Source: Actibacterium atlanticum (GTDB lineage Bacteria > Pseudomonadota > Alphaproteobacteria > Rhodobacterales > Rhodobacteraceae). From it: a stretch of 64,000 nt of DNA. Where the stretch lies: assembly GCF_000671395.1 (NCBI RefSeq), contig NZ_AQQY01000005.1:1-64000 (forward strand), read 5' to 3'. A model generated the notes under the pieces. That model was given only the letters and a program-made list of their open reading frames with translations, ran no database searches and was not told where the DNA came from. A program made the position numbers and the translations under genes. Positions within the stretch are counted from its first letter, which is position 1. Each line of letters begins with the position of its first letter. Of this stretch, positions 45,937 through 55,303 are shown in pieces.

Positions 45937-47418
45937 ATGGTTTCAAGACGGTTTTTTGTAAGTGGTCTATTGTCAGGCTTGGCTGGTGCAGGCTGGGCCG
46001 AGCCTTTGGCACGTTCACCCTTTCCTGCGCCGCGCCCGGAGGGGTTGGCCAAACGCGCCGCCCCCGGCATCGACACGCTGATTGCCCGAACAGGATTAAG
46101 CGGCAAGGTTGGATTTGTCGTGGCCGATGCAAAAACCGGCGCGGTATTAGAGGCGCATAACCCGGTGCTTAAGCTGCCGCCTGCCAGCACCACCAAAGCG
46201 ATCACCGCAATGTATGGGTTGAAGACTCTGGGCAGTGGCTATCGTTTTGTGACGCGGGTATTGGCGACCGGCCCGGTGCAGGCAGGCATTGTTCAGGGAG
46301 ACCTTGTGTTGCAGGGCTCTGGCGATCCGGCTCTGGACACGGATCAACTTGCCGATCTGGCAGCACGACTGCGCGCGGCTGGTGTGCGCGGCGTGAGCGG
46401 GAAATTCATCTATGACGACCGTGCTTTGCCGCATCTGAAATCCATTGATCCGGGTCAGCCGGAACACGTGGGGTATAATCCCGCTATTTCAGGGCTGAAC
46501 CTGAATTTCAACCGGGTCCATTTTGAATGGAAACCGGCCAGTTCCGGTTGGGCCGTCACCATGGATGCGCGCGCCAAACGCTATCGCCCGCAGGTGCAGG
46601 TCGCGCGGATGAAGGTCGTGAACCGCCAAGTGCCGATCTACACCTATGCGGATGCCAAGGGCGCGGATCAATGGACCGTGGCAAGCGGGGCCTTGGGCAA
46701 AGGCGGCAGCCGATGGTTGCCCGTACGACGCCCGGGCGAATACGCCGCCGAGGTGTTTCAGACCTTGGCGCGGGCGCAGGGTATTTCATTGCCACGTGCA
46801 CAGCGGGCCAAAACCGCTCAGTCCGGCACGGAGCTTGCGCGCCATCAAAGCGCACCGCTGTCAGACATCTTGCGCGGAATGCTGAAGTATTCGACCAACC
46901 TGACTGCCGAAGTTGTCGGCATGAGCGCCTCGCGCCGACGCGGGGGAACGGGCGCGTCCTTGTCGGCCTCGGCCGGGCAGATGGAGGATTGGTTGAAGGC
47001 GACGCTGGGCCCGCGCCACGCCAAGTTCGTCGATCATTCGGGCCTTGGGGATGGGTCGCGCATTTCAGCCAATGAGATGAACCGTGCATTGCTGGCCGCC
47101 GCACCTGATGGCGCGCTGAAGGGGTTGATGAAAGACGTTCCGATGCGCGATGCCAAGGGCAAGGTGGTTAAAGGCAGTCCGATCAAGATCAAAGCCAAGA
47201 CCGGCACGTTGAATTTTGTCAGTTCACTGGCCGGGTATGTCACCACACCCAAGGGGCGCGAATTGACCTTTGCAATTTTCACCGCGGACACGAGCAAACG
47301 CGCCCAACTAAGCCGCAGTGAACGCGAGCGTCCTGAGGGTGGGCGCAGCTGGGCCCGCCGATCCCGCGGCTTGCAGGCGCAGTTAGTCGACCGCTGGGCG
47401 ACGGTTTACGAGTTGTGA
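45937..47418 (+). CDS. dacB: D-alanyl-D-alanine carboxypeptidase/endopeptidase (PBP4 type)
   Basis: A 493-residue class C penicillin-binding protein (peptidase S13). A signal sequence with VSRRFFVSGLLSGLAG leads the protein. The active site shows S-x-x-K in PPASTTKAI, S-x-N in KYSTNLTAE and KTG in IKAKTGTLNF. It trims or opens peptidoglycan crosslinks in the periplasm. It overlaps the end of a convergent orphan gene by 13 nt. Confidence 0.92.
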   Translation: MVSRRFFVSGLLSGLAGAGWAEPLARSPFPAPRPEGLAKRAAPGIDTLIARTGLSGKVGFVVADAKTGAVLEAHNPVLKLPPASTTKAITAMYGLKTLGSGYRFVTRVLATGPVQAGIVQGDLVLQGSGDPALDTDQLADLAARLRAAGVRGVSGKFIYDDRALPHLKSIDPGQPEHVGYNPAISGLNLNFNRVHFEWKPASSGWAVTMDARAKRYRPQVQVARMKVVNRQVPIYTYADAKGADQWTVASGALGKGGSRWLPVRRPGEYAAEVFQTLARAQGISLPRAQRAKTAQSGTELARHQSAPLSDILRGMLKYSTNLTAEVVGMSASRRRGGTGASLSASAGQMEDWLKATLGPRHAKFVDHSGLGDGSRISANEMNRALLAAAPDGALKGLMKDVPMRDAKGKVVKGSPIKIKAKTGTLNFVSSLAGYVTTPKGRELTFAIFTADTSKRAQLSRSERERPEGGRSWARRSRGLQAQLVDRWATVYEL

Positions 47419-48155
47419 TCCCGAGTGGGAGGGTATTGGAGCACAATTGTATTTTCAGCTTTCGAAAGCGCTCTGGAAAGAATAACGGCAACCATTGCTG
47501 TCGGGTAGAAGAAAGCTGTGATCATCGTCAAGCGCCCTAATACGGCGATAGGCGTTGGGTTAACCTCTATATCCATTGTAAGATGGTAGCGTATCGAAAG
47601 CCAAACGATGCAAGTTCCAACCAACGTTGGGCCTACAAGTAACCTCCATAGAGTGGAAAAAAAACTGAGCTTTGCTCTTCTCACAATTTCTGCCCTACCA
47701 AGACTCTGACGTGCTACTGCTGCTGGTATGACTGTCCCAAATGCGGCAAGAAACAACCACAAGCCAAGCATAGATAGAGCAATGCCCAAAAGTGCGGCTA
47801 ACTCCCATGCCAGAGTAAAATACTCGACCAGTAGCTGGCTTACCGAATAAGTGATAAGTGTTGTGCCAAGGTAGATGATCGCGGCGTAAATCGCAAAGGC
47901 CGACCAGAAACGACGGGAAGGTTTGGTGACATACTGGACCACTCGAAAGCGAGGGCCGGTGTCACCAAATATCATTGTAGCGTGGAAGAAATAGAGCGCA
48001 ATTCCGTGTAACCAGGACGAGGCAATTTCGAAGATGATACTCCCGCGGCCGAGCAGCAGCTGAAGGCATATGATGGCGATGCTCAAGATTAAAAGCATCG
48101 GAAAGTGCGATAGATAAAGACGCAATCCAGTCGAGTACATGGTTTGGGCTTTCAA
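47406..48155 (-). CDS. Orphan six-helix membrane protein
   Basis: A 249-residue integral membrane protein with about six hydrophobic segments, for example FPMLLILSIAIICLQLLLG near the N terminus and LLGIALSMLGLWLFLAAFG in the middle. No motif I recognise. Codon use is clearly AT-richer than the neighbours, and its end overlaps dacB by 13 nt, consistent with insertion of a foreign gene. Function unknown; resemblance to DUF4013-like proteins is only by layout. Confidence 0.62.
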   Translation of the reverse strand: MKAQTMYSTGLRLYLSHFPMLLILSIAIICLQLLLGRGSIIFEIASSWLHGIALYFFHATMIFGDTGPRFRVVQYVTKPSRRFWSAFAIYAAIIYLGTTLITYSVSQLLVEYFTLAWELAALLGIALSMLGLWLFLAAFGTVIPAAVARQSLGRAEIVRRAKLSFFSTLWRLLVGPTLVGTCIVWLSIRYHLTMDIEVNPTPIAVLGRLTMITAFFYPTAMVAVILSRALSKAENTIVLQYPPTRDHNS

Positions 48156-48245
48156 ATGAAAATTAGCAGTAAATTTTGAATTTGAAGTTGCGATCTATAG
48201 CGTAGTGGCGGCCCGCTGAAATCTGGGGCCGCTCATACTTTATCC

Positions 48246-48668
48246 TTATAGAGTCATATGCCGCGCGCGGGCGCCGCGTTCGATCGCTGCGCCGTGCAGG
48301 CGGTCGATGTTGAGTTCGTAGCGAATTTCTTCCAGAAGGCGCAGCTCGCTTTCTTCCAGCTGACCATCGGCGGCGGCCACATCGCAGGCCAGCGCATAGG
48401 CCGTTTCATAAAGCTTTTCGGGCAGGGCGTCGCGCACCAGACCAAACAGTGCGTCCAACCCGTCGACCTCTTCGAACAGATCAAAAACAGTGGAGGCCAC
48501 GGTGCTGATGCGGTCATCGTCATAGTCCCCGAAGACCGGCAGGTGGTTCACGATGCGTTGGATCGAGACCAATTCCGAGGTTCGGATATTTTCATCCGAG
48601 GCCGAGACGGCGATCATGATGGCCACTAGGGCGTCCTGCGGGGTCAGGGACGTGGGGATTTCGCTCAT
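48246..48668 (-). CDS. TerB-like (tellurite-resistance fold) protein
   Basis: A 140-residue helical acidic protein. The segments SLTPQDALVAIMIAVSASDE and YALACDVAAADGQLEESELR match the TerB fold with its two conserved acidic loops. The start is the ATG at 48668 with AAAGG upstream; the longer open frame is not homologous. TerB proteins are linked to tellurite resistance and stress, but stand-alone alphaproteobacterial forms are uncharacterised. It diverges from lysS. Confidence 0.78.
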   Translation of the reverse strand: MSEIPTSLTPQDALVAIMIAVSASDENIRTSELVSIQRIVNHLPVFGDYDDDRISTVASTVFDLFEEVDGLDALFGLVRDALPEKLYETAYALACDVAAADGQLEESELRLLEEIRYELNIDRLHGAAIERGARARHMTL

Positions 48669-48706
48669 GTTCGGCCTTTCTGGAAACGGGTTACTGATGC
48701 AGAATA

Positions 48707-48735
48707 TTGACCTGCGGGCATGGGCACAATAGGTA
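48707..48735 (+). promoter_or_regulatory. Candidate promoter of lysS
   Basis: TTGACC (48707-48712) and TAGGTA (48730-48735) are separated by 17 nt, about 50 nt before the lysyl-tRNA synthetase ATG. The hexamers are imperfect. Confidence 0.33.
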
Positions 48736-48785
48736 GCGGTGCCGGTTGGGCATAGGGCCTGACCGATGGATTCTGGTGAACACAC

Positions 48786-50432
48786 ATGTCTGATCTGCGC
48801 GAAGCCGCTCTTAGCTCTAAAGCCTGGCCCTTTGAAGAGGCGCGAAAGCTGGCGAAACGCTATGAGAAGAACCCGCCGGAAAAGGGCTATGTGCTGTTTG
48901 AAACCGGCTATGGGCCGTCGGGTCTGCCGCATATCGGCACTTTTGGTGAGGTCGCCCGGACAACGATGGTGCGTCGCGCCTTTGAGGTGATCAGCGATAT
49001 CCCCACACGGTTGATCTGTTTCTCAGACGATCTGGACGGGATGCGCAAGGTGCCGGGCAATGTGCCCAATCAGGAAGCTTTGGCCGAGCATCTGCAAAAG
49101 CCGCTGACCAGCGTGCCCGACCCGTTTGGAACGCATGACAGTTTTGGCGCGCATAACAACGCGATGCTGCGCCGGTTCCTGGATACCTTCGGGTTTGAGT
49201 ACGAATTCTACTCGGCGACCGAGTTTTACAAATCGGGTCAGTTCGATGAGGTGCTGCTGCGCGCGGTTGAAAACTACGACGCGATCATGGCTGTGATGCT
49301 GAAGTCGCTGCGCGAGGAACGGGCGCAGACCTATTCGATCTTCCTGCCGATCCATCCCGAAACCGGACGGGTTCTGTATGTGCCGATGAAAGAGGTCAAT
49401 GCCAAGGACGGCACTGTTACCTTTGACGACGAAGACGGGCGCGAGTGGACTCTGCCGGTGACCGGCGGCAATGTGAAGTTCCAGTGGAAGCCGGATTTTG
49501 GTGCGCGCTGGGCGGCGCTGGGCGTGGACTTTGAGATGTTCGGCAAGGACCACTCGACCAACGCCGCGATCTATGGCCGTATTTGCGAGCTGCTGGGTGG
49601 TCCGCGCCCGTTGAATTATACGTTCGAGCTGTTTCTGGATGACAAGGGGCAGAAGATCTCAAAATCCTCTGGCAACGGCATTTCGATCGACGAGTGGCTG
49701 ACCTATGCCAGCGCCGAGAGCCTTTCATATTTCATGTATCAAAAGCCCCGCACCGCCAAGCGGATGCATTTTGATGTGATCCCCAAGGCGGTGGATGAAT
49801 ACCACCAGCAACTGCGCGCCTATCCGACGCAGGATGCCAAGGCAAAGGTCAACAACCCTGTGTTCCATATCCACGGCGGTGATGTGCCGGCATCGGATAT
49901 GGTGGTGCCGTTTGCGATGTTGCTGAACCTTGCGTCGGTAGCCCATGCCGAGGACAAGGACGCCATGTGGGGCTTCATCAAGCGCTATGCGCCTGAGGCC
50001 GACGCGGCGACGCATCCAAACCTGGATCAGGCCGCCGGGTTTGCCGTGCGCTATTACAATGACTTTGTGAAGCCCAACAAACAGTATCGCGCGCCCACCG
50101 ATCAGGAACGCGCGGCAATGCAAGATCTGGCGGCGGCTTTTGGCTCGGCCGAGGTGGCGTTGGCGCAGATCGCCAAGAAGAATGCCGAGATGGGCAATGA
50201 CGACCCGCTGCCCGAAGTTGATTTCGGCAGTGATGAGTTTCTGCAGTCCATCGTGTTTGCCGTCGGCAAAAACCACGGCTTTGGCAACCTGCGCGAGTGG
50301 TTCAAGGCGCTGTACGAGGTACTGTTGGGCGCCAGCCAAGGTCCGCGTTTTGGCAGTTTCGCGGCGCTTTACGGTGTGGATGAAACCATCAAGCTGATCG
50401 AACAGGGGCTGGCCGGAGAATTGACCGTTTGA
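48786..50432 (+). CDS. lysK: Class I lysyl-tRNA synthetase (LysK type)
   Basis: A 548-residue class I LysRS, the archaeal-type form found in alphaproteobacteria. The HIGH motif is in [12 protein letters not shown], and the KMSKS motif in [12 protein letters not shown]. It is unrelated to the class II LysS of most bacteria. It charges tRNA-Lys. The start at 48786 is taken from the first residues MSDLREAAL; the ribosome binding site is weak. Monocistronic or followed by the DUF4864 gene at 43 nt. Confidence 0.94.
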   Translation: MSDLREAALSSKAWPFEEARKLAKRYEKNPPEKGYVLFETGYGPSGLPHIGTFGEVARTTMVRRAFEVISDIPTRLICFSDDLDGMRKVPGNVPNQEALAEHLQKPLTSVPDPFGTHDSFGAHNNAMLRRFLDTFGFEYEFYSATEFYKSGQFDEVLLRAVENYDAIMAVMLKSLREERAQTYSIFLPIHPETGRVLYVPMKEVNAKDGTVTFDDEDGREWTLPVTGGNVKFQWKPDFGARWAALGVDFEMFGKDHSTNAAIYGRICELLGGPRPLNYTFELFLDDKGQKISKSSGNGISIDEWLTYASAESLSYFMYQKPRTAKRMHFDVIPKAVDEYHQQLRAYPTQDAKAKVNNPVFHIHGGDVPASDMVVPFAMLLNLASVAHAEDKDAMWGFIKRYAPEADAATHPNLDQAAGFAVRYYNDFVKPNKQYRAPTDQERAAMQDLAAAFGSAEVALAQIAKKNAEMGNDDPLPEVDFGSDEFLQSIVFAVGKNHGFGNLREWFKALYEVLLGASQGPRFGSFAALYGVDETIKLIEQGLAGELTV

Positions 50433-50474
50433 CGCATCGCCTGTCCGCCCTAACTTTGAGGCAGGGAGGATGCG

Positions 50475-50876
50475 ATGAGATACCTGTTACTACCCGCGCT
50501 TATAATGGCTGGCCCCACTGTCGCTCAGGAGGCTGACCTCAGCGCGCCGCAACAGATCATCACCGACCAGATAGCCGCCTTTGCATCGCAAGATGCCGAG
50601 GCGGCTTTCGTTTTTGCTTCGCCGATGATCCAGGGGCTGTTTGGCAACCCCACCAACTTTGGCGAGATGGTGCGCAACGGGTACCCGATGGTGTGGTTCG
50701 CACAGGATCTGCAATTTCTGGAGGTTACCCCAATTCCCGGGGGGCTGCGCCAGCGGGTGATGATTACCGACCCGCAGGGACGGTTGCATCTGCTGGCCTA
50801 TGATCTGGTGCGCCTTCCGCAGGGCTGGCGCATCAATGGAGTCCAGTTGCTTACGGACACCGAACGGGGGGCTTAA
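50475..50876 (+). CDS. Exported DUF4864 domain protein
   Basis: A 133-residue protein with a signal peptide (RYLLLPALIMAGPTVAQ). The rest is one compact domain with ITDQIAAFASQDAEAAFVFA and WRINGVQL, which I match to DUF4864, a cystatin/NTF2-like fold. GGAGG lies upstream of the ATG. Function unknown; probably periplasmic. Confidence 0.78.
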   Translation: MRYLLLPALIMAGPTVAQEADLSAPQQIITDQIAAFASQDAEAAFVFASPMIQGLFGNPTNFGEMVRNGYPMVWFAQDLQFLEVTPIPGGLRQRVMITDPQGRLHLLAYDLVRLPQGWRINGVQLLTDTERGA

Positions 50877-51027
50877 GCCCCGTTAACCCCAGCCCTGTAA
50901 TTCTTCCTCCGGTGTCGGCGACATAGGATCGCCGAAGATTTCTTACGCGAGAGACAGACGATTGGACGGCTGCGCGCCTTGGCGGTGCGTGGCGACGGGC
51001 GCGGTCTGCGCATCGAAAGGGGTTAGG

Positions 51028-53322
51028 ATGAACAAGGCAATCACGGATGGTCTGGTGCTGATGCCGCCGGCGTTCACGGCGGGTTTGGATGTGTGGTCGA
51101 GCGAGGACGGCACGCCCGGTTCCGCCACCTATGATGGGGCGGGCAACGCCGCATTGGTTACTGCGGATCAGGATTTCGGCGGCTGTCTGGAACTGGCCAA
51201 GACCGACAGTACACAAAAACTGCGTTATATGGGGCAAACACCGATTTTGCCCGGCTGCTATTTGCAGGTCACCGCGCGTGTCAAAGCGATCAGCGGCAAC
51301 TTGCCCGACGTTCGCATAGCCGCTTGGGCGGGGGACGGTAGCGAAAACGAGGTCACCGGGCTGGTTGATACCGGTCCTTCAACCACGCTGACCGCATATG
51401 GCGAAGTGGTCGAGGTGACCGCGATCATCGGGTCTGGGGCACGCGGGGGCGTGGATATGCCTTGGGGCACCGAACCCGTTTACGCACATATCGGCCTGGA
51501 CATGACGGGCGCCAATGGCGGCGTTGTGCGGGTTGACGACCTGATCATCGAGGATGTGACCTCGTTCTTCCTGCGGGATATGATCGACTGGATAGATGTG
51601 GTCGACTTTGGTGCCGTTGGCGATGGCACCACGGATGACAGCGCGGCGTTTGAAGCAGCAGATGCGGCGGCTGTAGCTGCCGGTGTTTCCTTGCTGGTGC
51701 CCGAGGGCAGCTATCGGCTGAACAGCAACGTTACGCTTGAGGCCGCGGTACGGTTCGTGGGGACGGTTTCGATGCCGGGGGGCAACCGTCTGACGTTGCA
51801 GCAGAACTATGACCTTCCGACCTATATCGATGCCTTTGGTGACGAATTAGAGGGGTTCCGCCGCGCGGTGGCGGTGTTGTTCAACTCTTCCAGCCACGAA
51901 AGCCTGGACATGAAAGGACGTCGCATTGAGATCAATGAGCCGATTGATGTGCATGCCATGGCCGGCGTTGACAACTTCAACACGCGCCGTTTGATCCGCA
52001 ACGGCTTGATCCTGGCGGAAAGTTCCAACAATTGGGACCCCGATGTGGTGACGTCTCAGGCGACCTATTCAACCTCGCAGAACACGACGCTGACCAATGT
52101 GACCAATGTCGCCAACATCGCCGTTGGGTCGCTGGTTGAAGGGCTTGGCGTGGGGCGCGAAGTTTACGTTAAAGAAAAGAACGTGGGCGCGGGTACGATC
52201 ACCCTGAGCGCGCCGTTGTTCGATGCGGTGGGCACCCAAACCTATACTTTCACGCGGTTCAAATACCTTTTGGACTTTAGCGGTTTTGACTATTTGGGCC
52301 GGTTCGTGCTGGACAATGTGGAGCTGCATGGTCGTAAGGAGGCAAGCTGTATCCTGCTGCCCCCGTCGGGCCTGATTTTCCACGTGCGGGATTGTTTCTT
52401 TACCGAACCCAAACATCGCGGGATCACTTCGCATGGGCGAGGCTGTCAGGGGATGCTGATCGACCGCTGCCAGTTTCTGTCCGGTGAGCAAACCATCCCG
52501 GCGCAGGATCGTATTTCGATCTGCTTTAACGTCAATGCAAATGATGTGAAGGTGCGCGACAACCGCGCTGCGCGCCCCGGGCAGTTCGGGATCATGGGGG
52601 GTACCGGGCATATCATTTCGGGCAATCACTTCTTCCAGGGGGATGACGAATCTGACGGCATCCGATTGGCGGGGCTGGTTCTGACCAAGCCGAACTGCAA
52701 GACAACGATTGTCGGCAACTACATCGACAACTGTTCAATTGACTGGACCAACGAGCATGACTCGGACCCGGAGCACAACGCCGAGCTTTCATTTGGCGCA
52801 CTGAAGATCGTTGGCAACATTTTCTTTGCTACCGATGTTGCCAGTTCCTTCCGGTTTCTCATCGTGCGCCCGGTCGGGCCGAACCACTATATTCACGGTC
52901 TGACGGTTACGGGGAACTCGTTCAAAGTCATCGACAGTACCATCGAGCGTGTTGAAAAGATGGATACAACCTATGCCGAGCTGGATTGGGGCCGCGCCCG
53001 GAATATCCAGTTTGACAGCAATACGTTCAACGGGATTGGCCAGTACACCGCCAGCCCCATCACGCTGGAGTTCAACGAAAACTCGCCCTCCAGCACATGG
53101 GTGTGCTCCTTTGCTGAGTGGATGCCGTTTGGGTCTTGGGCGCGCAACGTGGTTGGGCTTACGACGGAAAACCGTATCCAGAATAGCAGCGGCGGCACGG
53201 TCTGGGATATGCCATATGCGCAAGTCGAAAAAGGCACAGAAAGTAACGAGGTCCACCTGCATTGGTCCGAAGCCAGTCAGGGCCGAGTTCAACTGACTGT
53301 ACGAATGGACAACCAGCGTTAA
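51028..53322 (+). CDS. Right-handed beta-helix protein with pectate-lyase-3 domain
   Basis: A 764-residue protein. Residues 1 to about 190 look like a carbohydrate-binding-type beta-sandwich. The pectate-lyase-3 (GH28-like) entry motif VVDFGAVGDGTTDDSAAF lies at about 190-210 and begins a long parallel beta-helix (to about 680), after which a small C-terminal domain follows. No signal peptide is seen. Such proteins degrade or bind polysaccharides as in phage tail spikes and secreted glycanases. The start at 51028 has GGGG/AGG upstream; an open frame to 50962 lacks homology. Flanked by DUF4864 and an FMN-fold protein. The substrate is unknown. Confidence 0.75.
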   Translation: MNKAITDGLVLMPPAFTAGLDVWSSEDGTPGSATYDGAGNAALVTADQDFGGCLELAKTDSTQKLRYMGQTPILPGCYLQVTARVKAISGNLPDVRIAAWAGDGSENEVTGLVDTGPSTTLTAYGEVVEVTAIIGSGARGGVDMPWGTEPVYAHIGLDMTGANGGVVRVDDLIIEDVTSFFLRDMIDWIDVVDFGAVGDGTTDDSAAFEAADAAAVAAGVSLLVPEGSYRLNSNVTLEAAVRFVGTVSMPGGNRLTLQQNYDLPTYIDAFGDELEGFRRAVAVLFNSSSHESLDMKGRRIEINEPIDVHAMAGVDNFNTRRLIRNGLILAESSNNWDPDVVTSQATYSTSQNTTLTNVTNVANIAVGSLVEGLGVGREVYVKEKNVGAGTITLSAPLFDAVGTQTYTFTRFKYLLDFSGFDYLGRFVLDNVELHGRKEASCILLPPSGLIFHVRDCFFTEPKHRGITSHGRGCQGMLIDRCQFLSGEQTIPAQDRISICFNVNANDVKVRDNRAARPGQFGIMGGTGHIISGNHFFQGDDESDGIRLAGLVLTKPNCKTTIVGNYIDNCSIDWTNEHDSDPEHNAELSFGALKIVGNIFFATDVASSFRFLIVRPVGPNHYIHGLTVTGNSFKVIDSTIERVEKMDTTYAELDWGRARNIQFDSNTFNGIGQYTASPITLEFNENSPSSTWVCSFAEWMPFGSWARNVVGLTTENRIQNSSGGTVWDMPYAQVEKGTESNEVHLHWSEASQGRVQLTVRMDNQR

Positions 53323-53816
53323 GACAGCAGGCGCAGATCGTCGGGGGTTAGGACAAATGCTTTGCCAAACCCGCCGTTCAGATGGGCACCTGCGACCTCG
53401 AACCGGACGAAGTTGAAGTCGCCGAAGTCGACATAGAGCTTCGCCTTGGGATGGGTCAGAAGATAGTGATCGCGTAGCACCTTTCGTTCGGGGGCGTCGC
53501 GGTCGATGAAATGGGCTTTGGCCATCAGGGTGATCCGCGGATATGTCAGCGGGTCACCCTTTTCTTCGGGCTCTCCAATCAGCAGGGAGCAGTCTGGCGA
53601 CGCGCGCAGCGCGCGGGTGTGATGGGACAGGTCTGAGACAAGTGTCAGCATCTTGCCATCGGGGCACTGGCCGACGGCGACACGCGCCACATAGGGCGTG
53701 CCGGTGGCCGGGTCTTTGACTGCAAGTGCCCCAAAGGACGCCCTATGCATCAGGCTTTGAGCCAGCGCGCGGGCTTCGTCATTGGTGGGGCGGATCGGGG
53801 ATTTTTCTTGCGTCAT
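53319..53816 (-). CDS. Pyridoxamine-phosphate-oxidase-fold (FMN-binding) protein, HugZ-like
   Basis: A 165-residue split-barrel flavin-binding protein. Seen: ASFGALAVKDPATGTPYVAR, LSDLSHHTRALRASPDCSLL-type core (LVSDLSHHTRALRA) and GEPEEKGDPL. Related proteins include heme-degrading HugZ and pyridoxamine-phosphate oxidase-like proteins. The start at 53816 (MTQEKSPIRP) is chosen over an upstream ATG at 53876 that overlaps the neighbouring gene start. It diverges from the rhodanese gene. Ligand inferred. Confidence 0.8.
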   Translation of the reverse strand: MTQEKSPIRPTNDEARALAQSLMHRASFGALAVKDPATGTPYVARVAVGQCPDGKMLTLVSDLSHHTRALRASPDCSLLIGEPEEKGDPLTYPRITLMAKAHFIDRDAPERKVLRDHYLLTHPKAKLYVDFGDFNFVRFEVAGAHLNGGFGKAFVLTPDDLRLLS

Positions 53817-53853
53817 CGGGTTTCGCGGTTTTTCCTGAAGGCAGGAGGAGAAC

Positions 53854-54456
53854 ATGAAATATATCGCCATTGTCATGGTCTGGGCCGCCTTTGCGCTGCC
53901 GGGCCAGACTCAAGAGCTTGGTGTGAATATCGCCAAGGAGCTCCCGAATGTCGAGGTCCAGACCGAACACGGGCCTGTCACAATTCAGCGTGAACAGGAC
54001 ACCGAGCATCATGTGTCCGGGGAATGGGCGCGCACCTCTCGGCCGTGCCCGCCTTTTTGTATCCAGCCGATGACGCCTGTTGCGGGGGTTGCAACGATCG
54101 CCGAACTTGAACTGCTGGACATGTTGCAAGACCCCGAGGTCATCGTACTGGACAGCCGGACCTCGGATTGGTTTCAGAATGGCACGATACCCGGGGCAAT
54201 CAATCTGCCCTATTCGGTGGTCTTGGATCAGCTGGACGTTTTGGGCTGCGAGGCCGACTTTGATGGATGGGATTGCAGCAATGCCAGCAAGGTGGCCTTG
54301 TTTTGCAATGGTCCTTGGTGTGGCCAAAGCCCGACGGCCATCCGCCATATGGTATCGGCAGGCTATCCTGTAGAACGGATCTTCTACTACCGCGGCGGCA
54401 TGCAAGCGTGGCAGGTTTTAGGGTTGAACACGGTTCTTCCGGGCGGGTGGGAGTAA
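53854..54456 (+). CDS. Exported rhodanese-like protein
   Basis: A 200-residue protein with a signal peptide (KYIAIVMVWAAFALPGQT) and a C-terminal rhodanese domain (about 95-195). The rhodanese cysteine loop is LFCNGPWCGQSPTAIR, with two cysteines four residues apart, and the domain ends with YYRGGMQAWQVLG. It may transfer sulphur in the periplasm. GGAGGAG precedes the ATG. A possible Fnr-type box lies just after its stop, before uspA. Confidence 0.82.
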   Translation: MKYIAIVMVWAAFALPGQTQELGVNIAKELPNVEVQTEHGPVTIQREQDTEHHVSGEWARTSRPCPPFCIQPMTPVAGVATIAELELLDMLQDPEVIVLDSRTSDWFQNGTIPGAINLPYSVVLDQLDVLGCEADFDGWDCSNASKVALFCNGPWCGQSPTAIRHMVSAGYPVERIFYYRGGMQAWQVLGLNTVLPGGWE

Positions 54457-54457
54457 T

Positions 54458-54471
54458 CTGACCTGCGTCAA
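54458..54471 (+). promoter_or_regulatory. Possible Fnr/Crp-family box upstream of uspA
   Basis: CTGAC-CTGC-GTCAA is one base from TTGAC-N4-GTCAA, the form of the FnrL box commonly seen in Rhodobacterales. It lies about 55 nt before the uspA ATG, a plausible site for anaerobic or low-oxygen activation. Confidence 0.4.
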
Positions 54472-54524
54472 AGCGACGACCGTTCTGCTATGGCAAGTTG
54501 GTCCTAAGGATAGGAGGAGTTGCC

Positions 54525-54932
54525 ATGTACAAGAAGATACTCGTACCCATCGCTTTGGATCACGGACCGCATACGGCCAAGGCGTTGAACATTGCTCAGT
54601 TGCTGAAAGACGACGGCGCAGAGGTGATTGCGCTGCATGTGGTCGAGGCACTGTCGCCCTATGTGGCGCAGTACCTGCCCGAAGATCAGCCAGAACGCTT
54701 ACGGGAATCTGCGCAGACAGAGCTTAACGCCGAACTGGGGGGCGTTGGGAATGTGCGCGCCGAGATCGTGACCGGCCATGCTGGGCGTACCATCATGGAT
54801 TATGCGCAAGAACACGACGTGGACTGCATCGTGATTGCGTCGCATCGCCCGGGTTTGCAGGACTACTTTCTGGGGTCGACTGCCGCGCGCGTGGTGCGCC
54901 ACGCCCCCTGCGCCGTTCATGTGGTAAGGTGA
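54525..54932 (+). CDS. uspA: Universal stress protein, UspA family
   Basis: A 135-residue single Usp domain. The N-terminal strand is MYKKILVPIALDHG. The ATP-binding-type loop is in IVIASHRPG then LGSTAARVVRHAPCAVHVVR, close to the G-x2-G-x9-G-(S/T) pattern of ATP-binding Usp proteins. AGGAGGAG precedes the ATG at 54525. A possible Fnr box lies upstream, consistent with stress or oxygen control. Confidence 0.9.
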   Translation: MYKKILVPIALDHGPHTAKALNIAQLLKDDGAEVIALHVVEALSPYVAQYLPEDQPERLRESAQTELNAELGGVGNVRAEIVTGHAGRTIMDYAQEHDVDCIVIASHRPGLQDYFLGSTAARVVRHAPCAVHVVR

Positions 54933-54974
54933 GGGCAGACACGTTCGAGCCAAGCCGGCACAAGGGAGGAAAAG

Positions 54975-55295
54975 ATGCCGACAATTGCCAAGAATGCCAC
55001 CTGTCAAACCGTGATCACCACTTTCGAGGTGACCCCGGGAACCTGCCACGATCTGCTTGACGAATTGCGCAGCGCCTATGACGCCTTCGTTTCGAAACAG
55101 CCGGGTTTTCTGGGGGCGGGTCTGCATGTAAATGACGCGCAGACCCGTATCGCCAATTACTCGCAATGGGAGAGCCGCGAGGATTTTCAGGCAATGTTGC
55201 GCAGTGATGAAATGCGGGCCCGCAACCGCAAGATCAACGATCTGTGCAAGAGCTTCACACCCGTGATGTACGAGGTGATGGAAGTCTACGACTGA
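54975..55295 (+). CDS. Antibiotic biosynthesis monooxygenase (ABM) domain protein
   Basis: A 106-residue single dimeric alpha/beta-barrel domain. Seen: VITTFEVTPGTCHDLLDELR, FVSKQPGFLGAGLHVND and YSQWESREDFQAML, the usual ABM landmarks. Members include quinol monooxygenases and heme-degrading enzymes. GGAGG lies upstream. Located 42 nt after uspA on the same strand and possibly co-transcribed. Substrate unknown. Confidence 0.82.
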   Translation: MPTIAKNATCQTVITTFEVTPGTCHDLLDELRSAYDAFVSKQPGFLGAGLHVNDAQTRIANYSQWESREDFQAMLRSDEMRARNRKINDLCKSFTPVMYEVMEVYD

Positions 55296-55303
55296 CCCGC
55301 GGA

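Noticed and set aside
51028-53322. Prophage remnant suggested by the tail-spike-like protein
   Set aside because: No capsid, portal, terminase, integrase or att duplication is seen on either side.
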